A stretch of DNA of 64,000 nucleotides from Mycolicibacterium madagascariense (GTDB taxonomy: Bacteria > Actinomycetota > Actinomycetes > Mycobacteriales > Mycobacteriaceae): assembly GCF_010729665.1 (NCBI RefSeq), contig NZ_AP022610.1, positions 3,038,001-3,102,000 on the forward strand. The letters run 5' to 3'. A program made the position numbers and the translations under genes. This document shows, in pieces, positions 17,144-26,299 of the stretch (position 1 is its first letter; every line of letters begins with the position of its first letter). The notes under the pieces were generated by a model. The model searched no databases and had not been told where the DNA came from. It saw only the letters and a list, made by a program, of their open reading frames with translations.

Positions 17144-18526
17144 TCAGCGGGGCGGGCCGTCGACCGCGGCCGCCTCCACGCGTCCGGTGCGGACGTCGTC
17201 GTCGAGGGGGACGTCACGCGTCTCGCGCATCACCCAGATCGCGGCGAGGCTCAGGGCGGCCGCGACCGACAGGTAGAGCCCCACCCAACCGACGCCGTAA
17301 TTCGTGGCGAGCCAGGTGGCGATGAAGGGTGCGACGGCGGCGCCGAGGATGCTCGCCGCGTTGTAGGCGATGCCGGATCCCGTGTAGCGGACGTTCGTCG
17401 GAAACAGTTCTGGCAGAACGGCACTCATCGGTCCGAAGGTCAGGCCCATCAGGGTCATGCCCAGGACGAGAAACAGCAGCACCGACGCCGTCGACGTCGC
17501 GCCGGGGGTGAGCAGCACGCCGAACAGACCGCCGTAGGCGATGATCCCGACGGTGACCACGAGCAGCGTCGGGCGACGGCCGAACCGATCGGCGAGCAAC
17601 CCGGCGACCGGCACCGTGGCGGCCAGGAACACGACCGCGATCAACTGCAGTTCGAGGAAGTCGACGTAGGCGAAGCCCAGTCCGGTGCCTGCCGGGGGCG
17701 GTTTGCCGATGCCGAATGCCAGCGCCCAGGTGGTGACCACGTAGAACAGCGTGTAGGTCGCCAGCATCACCAGAGTGCCGATCACCAGCTGGCGCCAACT
17801 GCCGCGGACGACCTCGACGAGCGGCGCCTTCACGCGTTCGCCGCGTTCGACGGCGCGGGCGAAGACCGGCGTCTCGGTCAGCCGCAGCCGCACGTAGAGG
17901 CCGACCACGACCAGCACCGAACTCAGGAGGAACGGCACCCGCCACCCCCACGTCAGGAACGCACCACCCGGTGCCGTGCCGAGGCAGAGCACCAGCACCA
18001 GGAACACACCATTGGCGAGCAGGAAGCCGAACGGAGCGCCCAATTGCGGCCACATCGCCGCCCACGCCCGTTTGCGCGGCTGAGCCGTCTCGGTCGCGAG
18101 AAGGGCTGCGCCGCTCCATTCTCCGCCGAGGGCGAGGCCCTGACTGAACCGCATCACCGCGAGCAACGTGGGCGCCACGATGCCGACCTGCTGGTACGTC
18201 GGCAGCGCGCCGATCAAGACCGTGGCGATGCCCATCAGCAGTAGTGACGCGACGAGGGTGGCCTTGCGCCCGACGCGATCACCGAAGTGGCCGAACAGGA
18301 TTGAGCCCAGCGGGCGGGCTGCGAACGCCAGACCAAACGTCGCCAGCGACGCGAGCAGCGCCGCCGTGGGATCGCCCTTGGGATAGAACAGCTGCGGGAA
18401 GACGGCCACCGCAGCGGTGCCGTAAGCGTAGAAGTCGTAGAACTCGATCGTCGTCCCGATCATCGACGCCGCCACGATGCGGCTCCTTGGGACCCCACCG
18501 ATGTCGTGGGTGCGCTGCGTGGTCAT
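17144..18526 (-). CDS. MFS transporter, metabolite:H+ symporter type
   Basis: A 460-residue, 12-helix major facilitator of the MHS branch (ShiA/ProP/KgtP relatives). The first segment has TTIEFYDFYAYGTAA and the loop 2-3 motif GHFGDRVGRK; the second half carries ADRFGRRP. MHS proteins import organic acids, betaines or shikimate with protons. The start is 4 bases after the stop of the amino-acid permease gene, so both are in one operon. Substrate not deducible. Confidence 0.88.
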   Translation of the reverse strand: MTTQRTHDIGGVPRSRIVAASMIGTTIEFYDFYAYGTAAVAVFPQLFYPKGDPTAALLASLATFGLAFAARPLGSILFGHFGDRVGRKATLVASLLLMGIATVLIGALPTYQQVGIVAPTLLAVMRFSQGLALGGEWSGAALLATETAQPRKRAWAAMWPQLGAPFGFLLANGVFLVLVLCLGTAPGGAFLTWGWRVPFLLSSVLVVVGLYVRLRLTETPVFARAVERGERVKAPLVEVVRGSWRQLVIGTLVMLATYTLFYVVTTWALAFGIGKPPPAGTGLGFAYVDFLELQLIAVVFLAATVPVAGLLADRFGRRPTLLVVTVGIIAYGGLFGVLLTPGATSTASVLLFLVLGMTLMGLTFGPMSAVLPELFPTNVRYTGSGIAYNAASILGAAVAPFIATWLATNYGVGWVGLYLSVAAALSLAAIWVMRETRDVPLDDDVRTGRVEAAAVDGPPR

Positions 18527-18530
18527 GCCG

Positions 18531-19934
18531 CTAGACCTGCGCGTCCCTGCGGCGATGCGCGGGACGCCGGTGCACGATCACCGACGCCGCCACGATGATC
18601 GCCGCCGAGATCAACGACAGGAAGATCGCCTGCTGCTGGTTCGGGTCGAAGGCCATGAGGACCAGCACCGCGATGATCGCCACGATCACCCCCACGGTGA
18701 GGTAGGGGAATAGCCACATCCTGACCGGCGCCTGCTCCCCCGCCGATCGCATCGAGCGGCCGAGGACGAACTGGCTGACCGCGATCGCGAGATAGACGAA
18801 CAGCGCGACGGCACCGCTCGTCGCCAGCAGGTAGGCGAAGATCTTCTCCGGCAGGAGGTAGTTGCCGACGACCGCAAGGAATCCCACCACCATCGACGCG
18901 AGGACCGCGACCCACGGCACGCCGTTGCCCGTCAGCCGCCGCACGACCCCTGGGGCGTCGTGACGATCGCCGAGGGAGAACAACATCCGCGACGCGGTGT
19001 ACAGCGCCGAGTTCAGGCAGGACGCCACCGCGGTCAGGATGACCACGTCCATGATGATCTTGGATCCGGGGATGCCGATCGCCTCGAGCGTCGACTGGTA
19101 GGAGCCGTCCGCGAGTTCGTTGTAGGGCATCAGCGCGACGACCACGAAGATGGACCCGATGTAGAAGATCGAGATGCGCCAGATGACCGAATTCACGGCC
19201 TTGCTGATGCCGGCGGTGGGGTCCGGTGACTCCGCGGCGGCGATCGTGACGATCTCGGTCCCCATGAAGGAGAACATCGTGACCAGCATGCCGGCGATCA
19301 CGGCGCCGAAACCGTGGGGCATGAAACCGTCTGGCTGCCACAGCGAGTCGATGCCGCTGACCTTCGAATCCGGAATGATGCCGAAGATCGCGGCGGCCCC
19401 GATGCCGATGAACACGATGATGGCGACGACCTTGATCAAGGCGAACCAGAACTCGAATTCGCCGTAGTTGCCGACGCTGATGAGGTTGGTGACCGTGAGC
19501 AAGAGCGTCACCGCCAGCGCCCAGACCCACTGTGGACCGCCGACCAGGTCGGCCAGGATCGACGCGGCGGCCGTCGCCTCGACGGGGATGACCAGCACCC
19601 AGAACCACCAGTACAGCCACCCCACCGAGAACCCCGCCCAGCCGCCGAGCGCACGATGGGAGTAGACCGAGAACGACCCGGTGTCCGGGTTCGCGGTCGC
19701 CATCTCCCCCAGCATGCGCATCACCAGCACCACCAGCGTGCCCGCCAGGAAGTACGAGATGAGGACGGCCGGGCCCGCCTCCTTGATGGCGTTCGCCGAG
19801 CCAACGAACAACCCCGCGCCGATGACTCCCGCGATCGAGATCATCGTGATGTGTCGAGGCTTGAGGCTGGTACCGAGCCCACCGTCGGGTGCACCCGTGT
19901 CGGAGTGGTCGGTGCCAGGAGCTCGGCTCGTCAT
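18531..19934 (-). CDS. APC-family amino acid permease (GabP/AAT type)
   Basis: A 467-residue permease with about 12 helices. The first helix carries the AAT signature SIAGVIGAGLFVG, followed by GEMATANPDTGSFSVY, both typical of proton-coupled importers such as GabP, AroP or CycA. The sequence alone does not discriminate gamma-aminobutyrate from other amino acids. It is the first gene of a two-gene operon with the MHS transporter and divergent from the HD-domain gene. Confidence 0.88.
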   Translation of the reverse strand: MTSRAPGTDHSDTGAPDGGLGTSLKPRHITMISIAGVIGAGLFVGSANAIKEAGPAVLISYFLAGTLVVLVMRMLGEMATANPDTGSFSVYSHRALGGWAGFSVGWLYWWFWVLVIPVEATAAASILADLVGGPQWVWALAVTLLLTVTNLISVGNYGEFEFWFALIKVVAIIVFIGIGAAAIFGIIPDSKVSGIDSLWQPDGFMPHGFGAVIAGMLVTMFSFMGTEIVTIAAAESPDPTAGISKAVNSVIWRISIFYIGSIFVVVALMPYNELADGSYQSTLEAIGIPGSKIIMDVVILTAVASCLNSALYTASRMLFSLGDRHDAPGVVRRLTGNGVPWVAVLASMVVGFLAVVGNYLLPEKIFAYLLATSGAVALFVYLAIAVSQFVLGRSMRSAGEQAPVRMWLFPYLTVGVIVAIIAVLVLMAFDPNQQQAIFLSLISAAIIVAASVIVHRRPAHRRRDAQV

Positions 19935-20344
19935 TGCAACATCACCCTTCGGTACGTACCGGGAGCGGCAGCAGACCCGGGACGTCTAGGGTAGGGCCCG
20001 CGATGATCGAACGCAGCCAATGGGCCGAACTGGTTGCACTCCTCGGGGGTCGGGCGCACCCCGCCAGGTGATGGTGCGCGAAAGACGTTCACGGCCAACG
20101 CCATCGAGCTCGACGGTCACCCTCACCAGACGCCTGCAGCCGCACGATCGCCGTCCTCGACGGCTCCGACGACGGATACCAAATTTCTACGTGCCGAGGC
20201 CGAGCCAGTGTCGTTGCCGCGCAACCACATCGAACGAGCAACCCGCGTCGGCCACCGACGACCTGGCGCGCGCTCGGATGCCCGACACGCGGCGGAAACA
20301 CGAGGTCGCTACGTTGGAACACGACCGCATCGAGAGGAACCGCC
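19935..20344. promoter_or_regulatory. divergent intergenic region with a 12-bp palindrome
   Basis: This 410-bp space separates the permease operon and the HD-domain gene and has no credible gene. The perfect palindrome CGGTACGTACCG (19950-19961) lies 16 bases upstream of the permease start and may be an operator or promoter element. Nothing else stands out until the ribosome-binding site of the HD-domain gene (GAGAGGA, about 20332-20338). Confidence 0.45.
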
Positions 20345-20914
20345 ATGAGTACGCCGACCCGTGCCACCTACCGCACGATGGACGAGGGCACCGCGGAGGA
20401 CTATGCCCTCATCGAGCGCGCCGAGGAAGCCAACAATGCCGGGCTCGTGCCCCGCGTCCTCGGACTGGTCGAGGCGCTCGCCGAGGGCCAGCAGGCCTAC
20501 CCCATCAGCCGGCTGGCGCATTCGCTGCAGTCGGCCAGTCGGGCCTACGACGACCGGCAGCCCGTCGACTACGTCGTCGCGGCACTGCTGCACGACGTCG
20601 GCGACACCTTCGCCCCGCACGCCCACGGGTTGTTCGCCTCGGCCGTGATCGCGCCCTACGTGCCGGAGCGGCTCGCGTGGATCGTCAAGGTGCATCCGGA
20701 CTTTCAGCAGTTCTACTATGCGCCGCACATGGGTGGTGATCGGGATGCCAGGGAGAAGTACCGGGGCCACCGGTGGTTCGACGACTGCGTGCAGTTCTGC
20801 GAGCGATACGACCAGAACTGCTTCGACGCGCAGTACGAGCATCGCCCACTGGAATTCTTCCGCCCGATGGTCGAAGAGGTGTTCGCCCGCACGCCCTGGA
20901 CCACCACCGACTGA
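20345..20914 (+). CDS. HD-domain protein, PhnZ/MIOX-like mixed-valent diiron oxygenase candidate
   Basis: A 189-residue HD-superfamily protein. Visible ligands are H59 (AHSLQSA), H83-D84 (ALLHDVGD), H92/H94 (PHAHG) and H117 (VKVHPDF), with a later Asp in the RWFDDCVQF region. Spacing of H59 to H83 (24) and H94 to H117 (23) resembles PhnZ, which oxidatively cleaves the C-P bond of a hydroxyphosphonate. No PhnY/TmpA hydroxylase is adjacent, so the substrate may not be a phosphonate. The divergent amino-acid permease operon suggests a zwitterionic amine-containing substrate. Phosphohydrolase activity is the alternative, but the compact single-domain form and ligand spacing favour the oxygenase group. 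Confidence 0.65.
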   Translation: MSTPTRATYRTMDEGTAEDYALIERAEEANNAGLVPRVLGLVEALAEGQQAYPISRLAHSLQSASRAYDDRQPVDYVVAALLHDVGDTFAPHAHGLFASAVIAPYVPERLAWIVKVHPDFQQFYYAPHMGGDRDAREKYRGHRWFDDCVQFCERYDQNCFDAQYEHRPLEFFRPMVEEVFARTPWTTTD

Positions 20915-20919
20915 GTCGA

Positions 20920-21534
20920 TCAGGGCGACTGCGCGACGCGCATCCATACCGCTCGGCAGGTGAGCGTGGCGGCGTCGAGTTCGGCGATCGAGACCTTCGA
21001 CGCCCGGTAGAAGCTGCGTTCGATCATCCAGCACAGCACGCGGCCCAGCGCGGCGGCGTCGTCGGGGCCGTCTCCCATGGGCACCCCGCTGCGCCCGAGG
21101 ATGGCGGCGATGGCGTCGGCGAACACCTCGGCGGTGCCCGTCCACAGCTCGTCGATCTCGGGGACCGAGGATCCGAGGTCCACGGCCGCACGCATGACCA
21201 CGCCGTGCTGCCGCCACAACTCCGCGGTGCGCTCCAGCGTGGCGGAGACGACCTCCGCGACCGGTGCGGTGTTGGCGACGGCCGCGCCCGACTTCTCCTG
21301 CAGTGCCTGCACCGTGCGCGCCACCAGTGCCGTCAGCACGTCCTGCTTGGACGCGAAGTAGAAGTACAGCGCTCCGCGGGTCATGCCGGCCTCCGCGGCG
21401 ATGTCGCCGACCGTCATCTGGGCGTAGCCGTGGGTGCCGAGGAGGCGTTCGGCGGCATCGAGGATCTCGCGCTCGCGCAGGTCGCCCTTGCGCACGGCGG
21501 GCGCCGTCCTGCGCGACGGCCACGACTTGGTCAC
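20920..21534 (-). CDS. TetR family regulator, EthR-like
   Basis: A 204-residue TetR protein with the helix-turn-helix at about residues 41-60 (VGDIAAEAGMTRGALYFYF, then SKQDVL) and an EthR-like C-terminal domain with TAELWRQHGVVMRAAVDLG and IDELW segments. EthR controls a Baeyer-Villiger monooxygenase in M. tuberculosis; here the nearest enzyme gene is the SDR 24 bases upstream on the same strand. The palindrome at 22471-22485 is a candidate operator. Confidence 0.85.
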   Translation of the reverse strand: MTKSWPSRRTAPAVRKGDLREREILDAAERLLGTHGYAQMTVGDIAAEAGMTRGALYFYFASKQDVLTALVARTVQALQEKSGAAVANTAPVAEVVSATLERTAELWRQHGVVMRAAVDLGSSVPEIDELWTGTAEVFADAIAAILGRSGVPMGDGPDDAAALGRVLCWMIERSFYRASKVSIAELDAATLTCRAVWMRVAQSP

Positions 21535-21558
21535 CGTGACGACCCTAGCCCACCGGCC

Positions 21559-22410
21559 CTACGTGGACGCCAGCTGCGCGCCATCGGCGAAATCCGTACT
21601 GCGCGAGAGGCTTTCCCAGCGCCGGATGTCCTCGTCGACCGCGTCCCTCGCAGCGCCGATCAACCGGAGCGCATCCGAGCCGAGGACCAGGTGGGCCGGC
21701 GGTGCGGGTTCGTCGAGGATGGCCAGGACCGCCTCGGCGGCCTTTACGGGGTTGCCCAGTTGGCGGCCGCTGGCCTCGACGCGGGCGGCCCGGATCGGAT
21801 CGAACAGCTCGTCGTAGTCGGCGATGGTGCGCTCGGCGCGCGTCATCGAGCGCCCGGCCCAATCGGTGCGGAACGACCCCGGCTCGATGGCGGTGACGTG
21901 AATCCCGAAGGACGCGACCTCCTTGCGCAGGCTCTCCAGCAGGCCCTCCACGGCGAACTTGCTGGCGCAGTAGGCCGACATGCCGGGGACCGCCATCAGA
22001 CCGCCCATCGACGTCACGGCCATCAGATGGCCGGCCCGTCGCCTGCGCAGGTAGGGCAGCGCGGCCTGCAGGGTCGCCGCGACGCCGAACACGTTGGTGG
22101 CGAACTGTGCCCGCAGCTCGGCGAGCGGCGTCTCCTCGAAGATGCCCTCGACGCCGTATCCCGCGTTCGCGATGACGACGTCGATGGCGCCGACGGTGGA
22201 CTCGACGTCGGCGACGGTGCGGACGACCGCGGCGTCGTCGGTGACGTCGAGCCTGCGGGCATGGGCGCGGCCTGGTGCCAGGGCCTCGAACGGCGCGAGG
22301 TCTTCCGCCCTGCGCACGGTGCCGACCACCTGGTGGCCGGCGTCCAACGCGCCTCGTGCGAAGGCTCGGCCCAAGCCCGTGCTGACACCGGTGACGAGGA
22401 AGGTCTTCAT
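21559..22410 (-). CDS. short-chain dehydrogenase/reductase
   Basis: A 283-residue SDR beginning MKTFLVTGVSTGLGRAFARG. Motifs: TGVSTGLG cofactor loop, NAGYG, the catalytic Ser in AVTSMGG and YCASK. The C-terminal extension after EPGSFRTDWAGRSM is typical of the branch acting on retinoid/steroid-like or long-chain substrates, but the real substrate is unknown. The ATG at 22410 is used because translation from further upstream codons would cross the operator palindrome. Precedes the TetR gene. Confidence 0.85.
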   Translation of the reverse strand: MKTFLVTGVSTGLGRAFARGALDAGHQVVGTVRRAEDLAPFEALAPGRAHARRLDVTDDAAVVRTVADVESTVGAIDVVIANAGYGVEGIFEETPLAELRAQFATNVFGVAATLQAALPYLRRRRAGHLMAVTSMGGLMAVPGMSAYCASKFAVEGLLESLRKEVASFGIHVTAIEPGSFRTDWAGRSMTRAERTIADYDELFDPIRAARVEASGRQLGNPVKAAEAVLAILDEPAPPAHLVLGSDALRLIGAARDAVDEDIRRWESLSRSTDFADGAQLAST

Positions 22411-22470
22411 GGTTGCTCCAGAGCTGAGATCGACGACCAAACGGCTTACTCGACGTAGGGTCGACTTAAT

Positions 22471-22485
22471 TTGACGCGGCGTCAA
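22471..22485. promoter_or_regulatory. 15-bp perfect palindrome upstream of the SDR gene
   Basis: TTGACGC-G-GCGTCAA is a perfect dyad centred at 22478, 61 bases from the SDR start and 50 from the divergent PPOX-family gene. Its position and symmetry are those of a TetR-type operator; the TetR gene at 20920-21534 lies on the same transcript as the SDR and is the obvious candidate protein. Confidence 0.6.
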
Positions 22486-22534
22486 GTTCGCGGGGCGCCG
22501 GAATACCCCGCTTGAGCGGACGGTTGGCGATGAC

Positions 22535-22963
22535 ATGAATCACTTCAGCGAGTCCGATCGTGAGAAGTTCCTGGCAGATCTGCACGTCGCGGTGCTCTCG
22601 GTGGAGGCGACGGGCGGCCGACCGCCGGCCAGCGTGCCGATCTGGTACGGGTACACGCCGGGCGGCAACATCCTGATCAACACGGGCGCAGGCTCGCGCA
22701 AGGCAAACCTGATCGAACGGGCCGGCGTCGTGACGCTCGTCGTGCAGCGCGAGGAGCCGCCCTACCAGTACGTCGTGGTCGAGGGCACGGTCGTCGACAC
22801 CGCCAACCCCGCGCCACGCGACGTCCGCGAAGACATCGCCATTCGCTACCTGGGCGAGGAGGGCGGCCGCGCCTTCGTCGACGGCATGGGCGATGCGCCG
22901 AGCGTGCTGTACACGGTCCGGCCCGACCGGTGGATCACCGCCGACTTCTCGGAGGACGTCTAA
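22535..22963 (+). CDS. PPOX-class flavin/F420-binding oxidoreductase
   Basis: A 142-residue split-barrel protein related to pyridoxamine-phosphate oxidase. The SVPIWYGYTPGGNI strand pair, the ILINTGAGSRKANLIERAG segment and the late RPDRWITADF are typical of mycobacterial PPOX/FDOR-B-type proteins that use F420 or FMN. Substrate unknown. Divergent from the SDR gene across the palindrome. Confidence 0.8.
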   Translation: MNHFSESDREKFLADLHVAVLSVEATGGRPPASVPIWYGYTPGGNILINTGAGSRKANLIERAGVVTLVVQREEPPYQYVVVEGTVVDTANPAPRDVREDIAIRYLGEEGGRAFVDGMGDAPSVLYTVRPDRWITADFSEDV

Positions 22964-23044
22964 CCCTTCGTCACGATTTGATCGCGTCGACGAACCGATT
23001 CGACATTCGGGACTACCGTTGGTGGCACTGGCCGGTCCAATGGA

Positions 23045-24277
23045 GTGATGTATCTGATGGGAACCTCATCGGAGTCGTCGACGACTCCGGTCGACGTTCT
23101 GATCAGTGGGCACTGTGCACCCGAGTTCGATTCCGTACGTAGACAATTCGAACGCAACTTCGCCGAACGCGGCGAGGTCGGGGCAGCAGTTGCGGCCTGG
23201 GTCGACGGCGAACTCGTGGTCGACCTGTGGGGCGGCTGCCGGGACGCCGACAGCGGGCTCCCGTGGCAGCGCGACACGCTGGCGAGCGTCTACTCCGGAT
23301 CCAAGGGGCTGACGAGCACGTGCATCCACCTGTTGGCCGAACGCGGACAGATCGACCTCAACGCCCCCGTCGCGACCTACTGGCCGGAGTTCGCCCAAGC
23401 GGGCAAGGATTCGATCACGGTGGCCATGGTGCTGTCGCACCGCTCCGGTGTCATCGGCCCGGCGCGGCGCATGCGGGCCGCCGACGTCCTGGACTGGGAT
23501 GCGGTCTGCGCCGAGCTGGCGGCGGCGGCGCCGTGGTGGCCGCCCGACACCGCGCAGGGCTACCACATGGTGAGCTTCGGATTCATCCTCGGCGAGCTCG
23601 TCCGGCGCATCACGGGTCGCACCCTGGGGACGTTCCTGCGGGAGGAGATCGCCACTCCCCTCGCGGCCGACCTGCACATCGGGTTGCCGTCGCGTGACCA
23701 CGACCGCTGCGCGGTGATGGTCGACAAGCCCCACATCCGCGACGTGCTGGCCGCCGGGGGCGCCCCGGAGCAACCCACCTCCCTCGCCGATCACGGCAAG
23801 GCGGGCCTGGCCGTGGCCATGGGCTTCATACCCGACGACGAGCTTGGCTCGGAGTCCATAGACCGTTGGCGCACAGCCGAATTCCCCGCCACCAACGCGC
23901 ACGTCTCGGCACTGGGCATGGCCACCTTCTACCACGCGATGGCCCAGGAGAAGCTCGTCAGCCGCGAACTGATGGATCTCTGTCGCGTCTCGCAGGGCGG
24001 GCTGGCGACCGACGTCGTGCTCGGCCCGCGCGTCGCCGACCACGGCTGGGGTCTGGGCTACATGCTCAACCAGCGTGGCGTCGCGGGTCCCAATACCGGA
24101 ATCTTCGGGCACGGCGGCTCCGGTGGCTCGTATGCGTTCGTCGACCTCGAGCACCGCATCGGATACGCCTACGTGATGAACCGGTTCGACGCGACCAAGG
24201 CCAATGCCGATCCGCGGTCGGTGGCGCTGTCCGATGAGGTGTACGCCGCCTTGGACGTGACGCCGTCGTGTCGCTGA
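23045..24277 (+). CDS. serine hydrolase of the beta-lactamase/EstB family
   Basis: A 410-residue class-C beta-lactamase-fold protein without a signal peptide. SxxK is present as SGSK (S84-K87 with the GTG at 23045), the Tyr motif is in YHMVSFGF, and a late GHGGSGGSYAF matches the third conserved loop. EstB/LipL-type members hydrolyse short esters; antibiotic resistance is not implied. An ATG at 23057 is an equally good start. The MFS gene that follows overlaps its stop by 10 bases, so the pair is co-translated. Confidence 0.85.
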   Translation: MMYLMGTSSESSTTPVDVLISGHCAPEFDSVRRQFERNFAERGEVGAAVAAWVDGELVVDLWGGCRDADSGLPWQRDTLASVYSGSKGLTSTCIHLLAERGQIDLNAPVATYWPEFAQAGKDSITVAMVLSHRSGVIGPARRMRAADVLDWDAVCAELAAAAPWWPPDTAQGYHMVSFGFILGELVRRITGRTLGTFLREEIATPLAADLHIGLPSRDHDRCAVMVDKPHIRDVLAAGGAPEQPTSLADHGKAGLAVAMGFIPDDELGSESIDRWRTAEFPATNAHVSALGMATFYHAMAQEKLVSRELMDLCRVSQGGLATDVVLGPRVADHGWGLGYMLNQRGVAGPNTGIFGHGGSGGSYAFVDLEHRIGYAYVMNRFDATKANADPRSVALSDEVYAALDVTPSCR

Positions 24278-25506
24278 CGATGGCCGACGGCGCCGCGCCC
24301 GGCGTCTCCTACCGATGGACCCCCCAGGTCGTCGCGCAGCTGGCCGTGCTGTCGATCGCGGCCTACGTGTACGCCGTGGCCGAAATGGCGCCGATCGGCG
24401 CCATGCCCGCCATCGCAGCGGACCTGCACGTCAGTGAGGCCCACGTCGGAATGCTCACCGCCGCATACGCCTTCATCAGCGTCCTGGTGACGGTCCCGCT
24501 GGTGCGGTGGACCAGGAGCTGGCCGCGACGGCGGGTGTTCGTGGCGACGCTGCTGAGTTTGACGCTCTCGCAAGCATTCTCGGCGCTGGCGCCCGGGCTC
24601 GGCACGCTGGCAGCCAGCCGGGTGCTGTGCGCGGTCACCCACGGACTGATGTGGGCGATCATCGTGCCCATCGGCGTACGCCTGGTGCCGAAGTCGCACG
24701 CCGGACGGGCCGCCACGGCCGTGTACGTGGGAACCTCCGCCGCGCTGATCGTGGGCAACCCGCTGACGGCGTCGATGAGCGCGCTGTGGGGCTGGCGCCC
24801 GACGGTGGCCCTGCTCGCGATCGCCGCGGCCGTCATCACCGTGCTGGCGCTGATCGTGCTGCCGCCGATGCCGGTCGAGGATGGCCCCGTCGACGAACCG
24901 ACCGCCGTGTCACGACGATCGCTGCGGCCCAACGGCCGGTTGCTCGTGCTGTGCGGTCTGACGTTGGTCGGCGTCACCGCGCACTTCGCGTCCTTCACGT
25001 TCATCGTACCGATCGTGCGCGACGTCGTCGGCGTCGATCCCGCCCGGTCGGCCTGGTTGCTGATCGGCTACGGGGTGTGCGGTCTGACCGCGATGGCGCT
25101 GCTGGCCCGGGCGATCGACCATCGGCTGCACGTCGCGGTCGCGGGCAGCCTCGGCACGCTGTGCCTGGCGTTCGGGGTGCTCGTCGCCTGCGCCGCGGCG
25201 GGCGTCGGCGTACTCGCCGCGGTGCTGGGCGCCTGCGCGATCCTGCTCTGGGGCGCGTCGGCAGCCGCGCTGCCCCCGATGCTGCAGTCGGCGGCGATCC
25301 GCAATTCCACCGGGGATGCCGAGCAGGGGTCGGCCCTGTACGTGACGGCCTTCCAGATCGGCATCCTGTCGGGATCCGTCGTCGGCGGACTGGTGTACCA
25401 GCACGCGGGGATCTCCGCCGTCGTGATGGCATCCGCCATCCTGTTCGCCGTCACGCTCGTCGGCGTCGGGTGCCGTGGCGACGTCTTCGCCTCGGCGCCC
25501 AACTGA
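24268..25506 (+). CDS. MFS transporter, AraJ-like drug/sugar efflux type
   Basis: A 412-residue 12-helix transporter. Segments such as AEMAPIGAMPAIAADLHVS followed by VGMLTAAYAF, then RRRVFVATLL, and GGLVYQHAGISAVV are typical of the AraJ/YdhP branch of proton antiporters. The start at GTG 24268 overlaps the hydrolase gene; the ATG at 24280 is the alternative. Efflux of a product of the neighbouring hydrolase is a possible but unproven link. Confidence 0.85.
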   Translation: MSLTMADGAAPGVSYRWTPQVVAQLAVLSIAAYVYAVAEMAPIGAMPAIAADLHVSEAHVGMLTAAYAFISVLVTVPLVRWTRSWPRRRVFVATLLSLTLSQAFSALAPGLGTLAASRVLCAVTHGLMWAIIVPIGVRLVPKSHAGRAATAVYVGTSAALIVGNPLTASMSALWGWRPTVALLAIAAAVITVLALIVLPPMPVEDGPVDEPTAVSRRSLRPNGRLLVLCGLTLVGVTAHFASFTFIVPIVRDVVGVDPARSAWLLIGYGVCGLTAMALLARAIDHRLHVAVAGSLGTLCLAFGVLVACAAAGVGVLAAVLGACAILLWGASAAALPPMLQSAAIRNSTGDAEQGSALYVTAFQIGILSGSVVGGLVYQHAGISAVVMASAILFAVTLVGVGCRGDVFASAPN

Positions 25507-26178
25507 CTACTGAGCGGGTGGGGCGGGTGGAGCGGCCGGGGCGGCCGGGGCGGCCGGGGCGTTCATCGGGTAGTAGCCGGGAGGGACCACCGGGGCCGGA
25601 CCGGCCGCGGGCGCAGCCGGTGCGCCCGCGTCGGGGGCTCCCGGTGCGGCGGCGTCATATCCCGGCGGAGGCGGCCCGTTGAGCGGGTAGTACCCGGGCG
25701 GCAGAGCAGGTCCACCGGTCTTGGGGCCGGTCGCGGGCGCCACGGTGTCACTCTGGGGGTAGTTCACCGAATGAAATCCCGGGGGCAGCGGCGGCGGCGG
25801 GCCTGCGCCGGGCGGCGGCTCGGCGGCGGGCGGCATGCCGTCGGGCGAATCGGCCGAGCCGAAGGGGTCCTTGGCCTGGTGGTAGGCGTCGCGGAGGAAG
25901 CCCAGCGGCCCGTTGCCGGAGCCGTACTGCGGGTTGGGGATCTCGGGGACCGGCGGCGGTCCCGGCGGTGGCGGAGGCGCTGGAGCGTCCGCGGCCGCAG
26001 CGTCCGGCGCCGCGGGCGGTGGCGGACCGTCGGGGGCACCGGGCACGGGCGGCTGGTACGGCGTCATGGGATCGGCACCGGCCTGGCCTGCCATGCCCAG
26101 CGCACCGCCGGCGACGATGGCGCCCGCGAACAGGAGCTTCGCGGCGGTGACGGCTGGTACGCGCTGTCCTTCGGTCAT
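25507..26178 (-). CDS. secreted proline-rich protein
   Basis: A 223-residue protein with a signal peptide (cleavage near GQAGA-DP, residue 35) and a mature part dominated by Pro, Ala and Gly. Three copies of the pattern PPG(Y/F)(Y/H)..N occur: LPPGFHSVNYPQ, LPPGYYPLNGPP and VPPGYYPMNAPA. A short ordered-looking segment (QYGSGNGPLGFLRDAYHQAKDP) sits in the middle. The stop codon directly abuts the stop of the convergent MFS gene. Function unknown; cell-wall location is inference. Confidence 0.75.
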   Translation of the reverse strand: MTEGQRVPAVTAAKLLFAGAIVAGGALGMAGQAGADPMTPYQPPVPGAPDGPPPPAAPDAAAADAPAPPPPPGPPPVPEIPNPQYGSGNGPLGFLRDAYHQAKDPFGSADSPDGMPPAAEPPPGAGPPPPLPPGFHSVNYPQSDTVAPATGPKTGGPALPPGYYPLNGPPPPGYDAAAPGAPDAGAPAAPAAGPAPVVPPGYYPMNAPAAPAAPAAPPAPPAQ

Positions 26179-26299
26179 GTAACCCGGTCGTCCTCTCTGC
26201 TGGCGCCCGCGTTCGGCCAACCGTCGACCGGCCCGCAGCGCGTGCCCATCGTCCCATAGATCGTTTCGACGTGACCCGTGATCGTGATGTGGCGCGGCG

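Noticed and set aside
20034..20348. Possible 104-residue gene between the permease and HD-domain genes
   Set aside because: No family, no ribosome-binding site and low codon bias; it ends at the ribosome-binding region of the HD-domain gene.
20345..20914. Assigning phnZ or tmpB to the HD-domain gene
   Set aside because: Partner hydroxylase and phosphonate transport genes are absent, so only the fold and ligand pattern are claimed.
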